Of a stretch of DNA of 64,000 nucleotides, positions 57,959 to 64,000 are shown one piece after another. A program made the position numbers and the translations under genes. Each line of letters begins with the position of its first letter. The first letter of the stretch is position 1. The DNA is from Neonectria sp. B-13. Lineage: Eukaryota; Ascomycota; Sordariomycetes; Hypocreales; Nectriaceae. Location of the stretch: assembly GCA_002682825.1 (NCBI GenBank), contig NOKP01000011.1, positions 992,420 to 1,056,419 on the forward strand. Reading direction: 5' to 3'. The notes beneath the pieces are model-generated. The model made no database searches and was not told the DNA's origin. It saw nothing but the letters and a program-made list of their open reading frames with translations.

Positions 57959-58187
57959 AGTCTGGGGGGGGGGGGGATCGAGGGACTGAGGGAGCAATGT
58001 ATATGCGAGATGGTGGGGGAGCGTCGTTCGTCCAGCAATCCGGCGTTTGGTATAGTGACATCCAATGTGGCAGCTTCAAATACCTAGCCACGGGCCTTGT
58101 ATCTTTGTTTTGGGTATCAATGCCAGGCATCCATGATATTTTATTCGCCTGCAAACCCATGGTAAATTCTTGCGCGGTCACCGGCAT

Positions 58188-58892
58188 TTACCTGTTCTTC
58201 TTCGTGACCATGGTGAAGCCGTCATCGTCGACCTGAGGCTCCTCCTTCTGCTTGGGCACCAGCGGGGGTGCCTCATCCATCTCCACATCAGCACCACCCG
58301 CACCCTCATCATCATCGCCTGAGTCGTCGCTCTCCCAGTCCGTGTCCTGGTCGGCATCCTCGGCCTTCTTAAACAGTTGTTCCACCTTTGCGCCCTTGAG
58401 GTTCGACCAGCGGACCCTCAGGGCCTCGACATCGTCGAACAGGCCAAGGGCACAGCCCTGGCGCGCCTTGAGGATGTTGGTGGCGACCTCCATGGCGGAG
58501 TCATCATCGACGTTGACCTCGAACTCGTCAACCATGACCTGCAGCAGGACGGTCTCGACATCCTCGAGGTCGGGCTCCACGGCGGCCTTGGCCGGCGGCG
58601 TGTCGACAAATTCAGGGAACAGCTCGACGATGGCGCCGGCGAACCAGTCGCGCTTGTCGTCGGAGTCGGGGCCGCCCCAGTTGTTCTGGACGGAGAGGGA
58701 GAGGGCGGGCCAGAGGTGGAGGGCGTAGGCGACGGCCTGTTCGAAGTTGGTCTGGCGGGTCGCTGTGCAAGTTTGTTAGCATTGGTGTTTATTTTTTGAC
58801 CCCTTCCAAATGGAGGGATTGAACATTATTGAGGAACAGAGTAGGAAGAACGTACCCGCTGGGGGCAGCTGCGCGGGCTCTGAGGACGCCAT
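58188..58892 (-). CDS. TSR2: pre-rRNA-processing protein Tsr2
   Basis: Ribosome-assembly chaperone that releases Rps26 (eS26) from its importin and helps 20S pre-rRNA maturation. Exons 58856-58892 and 58188-58762 (93-nt intron) give 203 residues. The conserved Tsr2 region contains FEQAVAYALHLWPAL, then the defining WGG motif in VQNNWGGPDSDDKRDW, then LQVMVDEFEVNVDDDS and an acidic C-terminus (DWESDDSGDDDEGAG) ending in DDDGFTMVTKKNR, a conserved tail. The first exon encodes only MASSEPAQLPPA. The gene is convergent with the BSD-domain gene over 229 bp and divergent from the large hydrolase over 466 bp. Confidence 0.95.
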
Positions 58893-59358
58893 GGTTGGTG
58901 ATGTCCGGGGGATTGTGGAGGGGTCTGGAGGGGTTTGGAGGGGCAATTTCGAGCTGAGATGGGCAGCCTGTGCACAATTTTTTTGGTGTTTATTTCAGCA
59001 ACGTCCAGCCAACTGGGACACACCCGCACTGCCGGACTGGCCTGGGGTTCCGACGCACGGGCCATATCCTCTTTAGCACGGTAATCTCGCCAATGTCAAT
59101 GCCAAGCTTGCGACACGCGGATCTTGACGTTCCCGTCCCAACTCCCACAGCACGGATAGACACATGACATCATGGGGGCCTTTAGTACAATGTCACCAGC
59201 CCAACCTGACTGGAACGTCGGGGATCTGAAGGTTCCGGGCTGGCCTTACTACTTACTACCTCTGACAGCCGAAGCCTCCTCATTCTCGTCAGCTCTCATA
59301 GAGACTCCTGATACAGCTTAATGGCACGTCTTGCGAGTTTTGCAAGCATAGCCCAGCC
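58893..59358. promoter_or_regulatory. shared divergent promoter, TSR2 / hydrolase
   Basis: A 466-bp spacer between divergent start codons. No gene or named motif recognised. Confidence 0.5.
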
Positions 59359-62150
59359 ATGAACGCGTTCAACACCACCTCCGTCTCCTTGGCTGTGACG
59401 CCAACGGTCGTCTCGACCCTATTCTCCCATGTACGTCCACCATGACCACCGCGCATGACCGCGCATGACCGCGTATATCACCACGTTGCGCATTGCTGTG
59501 GCTCCAAGCCTTGGCCGCCGTGCAACAAGACGCCCTGCCCCCGTTCGCTCAATTGCAGCTTCTCTCGGGCGTGCCACTGACGTAGCTTCAATTCGCAGTA
59601 TCTCAACAGGAAGCCCCTTAGGGAGCGTCCCACGGCCCATCTCTCATACGACGAGGGCCTCCACCTGATCCGGTCGTTCCTCGACTTCGCCTCGCACCAC
59701 ACCGTCGAGGAGCTTCAGGCCTTTACGGCGCAATGGGTGCCGCACCCTCAATGGGTCAAGGTCGAAGAAGCCACCATTTCCGAGGACCAATTGACCCGCG
59801 CGGCCGAGGTGCTACATGCCCAGCTGGGTGAGGACGGACTTCGGCAGGTTGGAGGATCTCAGTGGTGGCAGTGGCGCAAGTCCAAGAGCGTCTTGCAGGC
59901 TGAGTGGATTGAGATGCGCTCCGACGCGCATGAGCGGAAGAAGAATGGTGGCAGTACTCAGCGCATCATGATGTACGTCCACGGAGGCGCCTACTTCTTT
60001 GGCAGCGTCGACGAACATCGGTACCAGATGCAGCGACACGCGCGTAAGCTCAAAGCTCGCGTCTTTGCACCTCGTTATCGGCTCGCTCCGCAATTTCCCT
60101 TCCCATGTGGCCTGCAAGATTGCCTAGCTGCGTATCTCTACCTCCTGACGGTCCAAGATCCGACGACTATTATCCTTGCGGGAGACTCTGCCGGGGGCGG
60201 CATGGTCGTGTCGCTGCTCTGTGTGCTGAGAGATCAAGGGCTCCCGCTCCCTGCCGGTGCGATCCTCATCAGCCCTTGGGTCGACCTGACGCACTCTTTC
60301 CCGAGTGTTTCGGGTTATGCGCCTCTGGACTATATTCCTCAAGCTGGATTTCACCATAAACCTTCACGAGCCTGGCCGCCCCCGAACGAGGACGACATTG
60401 CCATGTTGAGGGAAGAGGCTTTGAAGAAAATAAAGCATGGAGCCAAGGAGGTTCCGGGGACACAAGAGCTCAAGGGAAAACAGCAGGCTGCTGTCGTCGA
60501 GAAAGATGGGTCGTCTAAGTCCAGCTCTGCTAGATCGGCCTGGATCAATGGCGGAGTTCCTACCGACCCTGAGAAGCTTCTGTCCGTTGACATTGACGGC
60601 ACGCCAGTCAAAATCAAAGACCAGATTCAGGTACGTTATCTCCCACATGGACTCAAGTTCAAAACTAATAATACTAGATGTACTCGACCAATGAACTCCT
60701 TGCTCATCCTCTAGTTAGTCCGGTTATGCAACCAACGCTTGGAGGACTTCCGCCATTGCTCATCATGGTTGGGGGAGGAGAGATTCTCCGCGATGAACAA
60801 ATCCACTTGGCCCACAAGTGTGCCAACCCTGAAAAGTATGCCCTGCCAGATGATGCCATGGACGAGAAGGCAAAGGCTCTGTTGAAACGATACAAGCCGA
60901 CAGATGTCCAGCTCCAGGTGTGGGATGATCTCTGCCATGTGGCCCCGACCCTCAGCTTCACTCGCCCTGCCAAGTACATGTATCGGTCCATTGCCCAATT
61001 TGGTGCCTGGGCGCTCGCCAAAGCTCAGAAGCGGGGAATTGAAATCATGGACGACGACGCGATATCAGTAATATCTCAGTCAGGCTCTGAGTCAGGATCT
61101 GAGGAACAAGAAAGGACCAAAGAGAGTCCCGAGGGAGAAAAGAACAACGCAGCTCTCGGCCAGGTTGGAAAGGCCGGAGACCCTCTCCCTCCTTTCAAGA
61201 ACCACATGATTCGACAGCGAGTGACCCGGCATGGTGCGACTTTTCATCTTCGCCCTGAGTCCGAACTCCCCGCATGTTGCATGCCTACCAGTTTGATCGG
61301 TGTTGTAAAAGAAGGTACCGTAAAGAAGTGGCTGGAAACGAGGAAGCAGTGGGATCACCGATATGCTACGTCGAAGGCTAAGGTCCACAAGAAGATCATC
61401 AAGGACATGGTACATGGGTATCATGAGTTTGGTCCCGGCGAACATCCTCCCCCCAGCGCCTTAGCTGGACGGAGGCGAATTGGTTCAGTGTTGGTTGAAG
61501 GCAAGAGACAGAAGAGCTTGGGACTGGCCATGTGGTCGCTCTGGGGCTCTAAGCACGACGAGATGACAGTCGAACGGGAACAGAAGGCGGAAAAGGCGGA
61601 CGAAGAACCAGCTGTTCAGGTCGCCACGGCGGCGGACGGCCAAGGCGCACGCTCAGCTACTGATATCAACAAAGAAGACCAGCCTCATTTCCTGGACCCT
61701 GGCTCACAGAGGCGCTCGCATCGGAGGACGGTTACTGACGAAAACCAAACCGGCAGTATCCTTTTGTATGAAGACACTCCCGTCGCCCAGCTCCTGGAAA
61801 AACGACGAGAACAGGAGGCCACTGGTCCAAGTCTCCTCAGTCCCGACTTCGTGCCGGAAACCGGAGTGGTCGGTAAGCGTCCATTCCTGGATGGAATCGC
61901 ACTGCCATTCAGTCTCAACAAGGAGGCCGACACCGCCAGCATGGTAACATTGTACTCCAATGTGACTCTGCTTCCAGGATCGCGACCCATGAGTCCAAGT
62001 GCCTTGGGCGACGAGTCCGAGTACCCTGTGAAGCAAAATGGCCACTCCAAGCTAGATGAAGTATCAACACCCGCTTTGGAACGGCCTGGACTTGACACAT
62101 TTGTCACGGCAGCGGAGAACCTCCCCCAGTCTAAGAAGGTGGATGAATAG
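59359..62150 (+). CDS. HSL-family alpha/beta hydrolase (lipase/esterase) with long C-terminal extension
   Basis: Carboxylic-ester hydrolase of the hormone-sensitive-lipase (GDXG) family. Exons 59359-59430, 59599-60630 and 60678-62150 give 858 residues. The oxyanion hole is HGGAYFFGS (from residue 152), the nucleophile Ser221 lies in GDSAGGG, the acid is probably Asp407 in GGGEILRDE, and the base is His455 in DDLCHVAP. An insertion of about 85 residues rich in Lys/Ser separates the two halves of the hydrolase domain (about 280-365). Beyond residue 470 a 390-residue tail carries Ser/Glu clusters (SQSGSESGSEEQE) and conserved-looking RHGATFHLRPESELP, but no recognised domain. No signal peptide. 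Such size is usual for a subset of fungal family members. Probably intracellular, lipid-related; substrate unknown. Confidence 0.92.
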
Positions 62151-62483
62151 GTTGACGTGTAATAACAAAACTTGGGCGTTTTTAGTGGGATTGAGTCAGA
62201 TTGTATTAATAGGAGCTTGTGCAGAGTATCATGTATACCCGCGAGGCAAAGCCGTTGCCACTTTATATGCTAGTATATGTTGACGGGGCATTGATCGTAA
62301 CTTATTGTTTTGGGATTGATCGAGTACATTATCATACATTGTGGTACATTGTACATGGGTATATACAGCCACCACGCCAGAGGCCCCCAACATTGACCCT
62401 AGAGCGTGTGCTCGTTCGTCTCTCATCTGTCGGAGGAGGATCTACCTCGTGCCGATGAACGTAGGTTGATAAATTTAATTCTT
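62151..62483. other. convergent spacer, no gene seen
   Basis: A 333-bp region between the ends of the hydrolase and mL41 genes. Confidence 0.5.
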
Positions 62484-62860
62484 TTAGTCCACACCATTGT
62501 ATCGCTTCCACTGTTCCACGTAGAACTGAGGGTCTTGGGGACCCTTCTCAAGGCCCTGATAATCACCCTTTCGCGACTTGATTTCCCGAGTTACGAAGGG
62601 AGTAAGCTGTTCCCTTGACGTTAGCATCCTGCACCACTCCCGTGTCAATTGCGCCGACAATAACCCACCTTGAACTCCTTCAGGTTCGGCGGCACAGCAT
62701 ACGTCCGGACCTTGTTCCACTCGATCACATAGCCTCCGTACTTGGTGTGGCGACCCATCGATCCAGTGCGGTTACCCTTGTAGAAGCCCTTGCCGACATC
62801 CTTGGTCGTGAGCTTCAGGTGGCGGTAGCGGCCGACGGAGAGGACTTGTGTAGGTCTCAT
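62484..62860 (-). CDS. MRPL27: mitochondrial large ribosomal subunit protein mL41 (MRPL27)
   Basis: Structural protein of the mitochondrial 54S ribosomal subunit. Exons 62669-62860 and 62484-62606 (62-nt intron) give 104 residues. The sequence starts MRPTQVLSVGRYRHLKLTTK and contains the family core KGFYKGNRTGSMGRHTKYGG, VRTYAVPPNLKEFKL and TPFVTREI, ending QFYVEQWKRYNGVD, all characteristic of mL41. It is basic and short, as expected. It is divergent from the TRAPP subunit gene across 520 bp. Confidence 0.95.
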
Positions 62861-63380
62861 GGTGGGCGAAGGGGGCTCAGCGCAATACCGTTCGGGTGTT
62901 GAGTGCGCCGCTGGGCCGGAGTGAGGCGATCGGGAGGGAGAGGTTTCGTCGAGGGGTCGATTCGTCGTCGTCGGTTGATGCCGAGAGTCGCAGCGCAATC
63001 ACCATCTCGAATTTTTGGAGAGTCGGCGGTTGGTGTTGTTCCGATTCCGGGGTTAGCTCCCGACGGCTTGCAGGGGTCCAGCGCCGCCATCATTTGGCAT
63101 GGGATGTTGCGCGGCGGCACTCAGCCATGACATAGTCGGGAGTTACCTTTTCGAACTGGGAATTTGTAACTCGAAGCTGCACTTGCAAGGGAAAATCTTG
63201 CTGCGAACAAAAACAACCGTCTTCGGGGCGTATTTTGGGCATACTTTGGTTATGGGCGACGTAAGCGGCTGGTGTCGTTGAACGAGGGGCAGCTTCCGTT
63301 GGCTAACGTCTCCAACAGCTCTGAATTGCCGACGACACTGACGCAGCGACCCATGCCTCCGAGGCTCCGACGCGACCACC
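62861..63380. promoter_or_regulatory. shared divergent promoter, MRPL27 / TRAPP subunit
   Basis: A 520-bp spacer between divergent starts, CG-rich in the first half. No specific site named. Confidence 0.45.
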
Positions 63381-64000
63381 ATGGACGGATACCCAGCGGG
63401 AAGTCTGGATCATAATGTCCCGTTTCTCGTGGCCGCCGGCCTCAACGCCGAGACCAACGAGCTACCACTGAATGCCGAGCTGAAGGACCAGGGCATCTTG
63501 CTCCGTTCGGAGCTGCCGCCGCTCGAGACCAGGGAGGTTGAGGTGCTGGCCAAGTATTTTCAAGATATCGACGCCCAGGGCAAGTCGTGGAGCGGAGTGG
63601 AGAAGGAGGAGACTTACAGGTTTCGAATCAAGACACTGGGAAGGGTAGGACGGCGGCCCTAAGACCGTGCGATATGGCCATGAATCTGACTATGGGACAG
63701 TCATTTATTTTCCCTCCACGACGAGCTCGACTCCCCGATGATACCGAGCCCTTCGATATAGCGCCCACGTTGCACTCGCCCTTCTCACCCCTGAGCCCGG
63801 TATCGAAGCTTTATCCCGACGGACTCATCGATGCGCAATGGATCGAGAAGCATCAGGACCTGGTGCCCAGCATCTACCTCTGCTTTTACACTCTCATAAG
63901 CGATCCGACATCAACGACACTCCACGATAACCACATCAAAGCTGATATCAATAATCTGAAAAGCGCACTTGCAAGATCAGGGTACAAAACTCGACTGGCT
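63381..64000 (+). CDS. TRAPPC11: TRAPP complex subunit 11 (foie-gras domain), 5' part
   Basis: The N-terminal part of a long protein that runs off the right edge. Exons 63381-63644 and 63701 onward (56-nt intron, in frame) give 188 residues. The N-terminus MDGYPAGSLDHNVPFLVAAGL fits fungal TRAPPC11 proteins, which act with the TRAPP tethering complex in ER-Golgi traffic. The following LYPDGLIDAQWIEKHQDLVPS, SDPTSTTLHDN and LKSALARSGYKTR match the start of the foie-gras (Gryzun-associated) domain. Only about 15% of the expected length is visible, so subunit assignment is from family resemblance at the N-terminus. Confidence 0.8.

Noticed and set aside
1..64000. A CRISPR array, prophage, viral insertion or secondary-metabolite cluster
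   Set aside because: No regularly spaced repeats, viral proteins, or backbone enzymes (PKS, NRPS, terpene synthase) were seen anywhere in the window.

Overview
The window reads as nuclear DNA of a filamentous ascomycete, most likely a Sordariomycete. The evidence is the short canonical GT-AG introns (about 47-130 nt with CTAAC/CTGAC branch motifs), the CT-rich promoter tracts, long intergenic spacers, and close matches to fungal families (AcuK, Yap1, FMP52, CCG-1, exo-beta-1,3-glucanase D, Pth11-like receptor). No rRNA, intact tRNA, CRISPR array, complete transposon or virus was recognised. Two 100-N assembly gaps lie at 20334-20433 and 45230-45329. Layout: a lectin-like gene tail at the left edge; F-actin capping protein alpha (647-1881, -); branched-chain 2-oxoacid dehydrogenase E1 beta (2617-3869, -) divergent from a membrane-anchored GH5 exo-1,3-beta-glucanase (4273-6374, +); a six-exon MFS drug/polyamine-type transporter (7754-10379, +); a 7-kb non-coding spacer; the gluconeogenesis regulator acuK (17337-19586, +), convergent with riboflavin kinase (19998-20716, -, interrupted by a gap); and FMP52 (21788-22546, -). 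From about 22.6 to 37.6 kb the DNA changes character. It is more AT-rich, with lineage-specific or decaying genes: a three-exon mini-gene candidate, a 7-TM Pth11/rhodopsin-domain receptor, a secreted type-B carboxylesterase, a divergently transcribed pair of related unknown proteins (one with an HEIVH zincin motif, the other with the motif lost), an ABM-like unknown protein, and an aminoglycoside-phosphotransferase-family pseudogene with three nonsense codons and two frame breaks. I treat this stretch as an accessory island between core genes. Core genes then resume: a RING-H2 protein (37693-38375, +), a second 7-kb spacer, a YANK/STK32-type AGC kinase (45541-47809, +), the redox bZIP regulator Yap1 (49418-51299, -), the glucose-repressible/clock-controlled small protein CCG-1 (54128-54402, -), a BSD-domain protein (56337-57958, +), the ribosome-assembly factor Tsr2 (58188-58892, -), a large HSL-family alpha/beta hydrolase (59359-62150, +), mitochondrial ribosomal protein mL41 (62484-62860, -), and the 5' part of a TRAPP subunit 11 gene that runs off the right edge. 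Functionally this is a typical scattered fungal neighbourhood rather than one pathway cluster. The two long spacers each precede a signalling or regulatory gene (acuK, the YANK kinase), which suggests large control regions or long leaders. The most distinctive item is the divergent HExxH / degenerate-HExxH pair at 30-32 kb.
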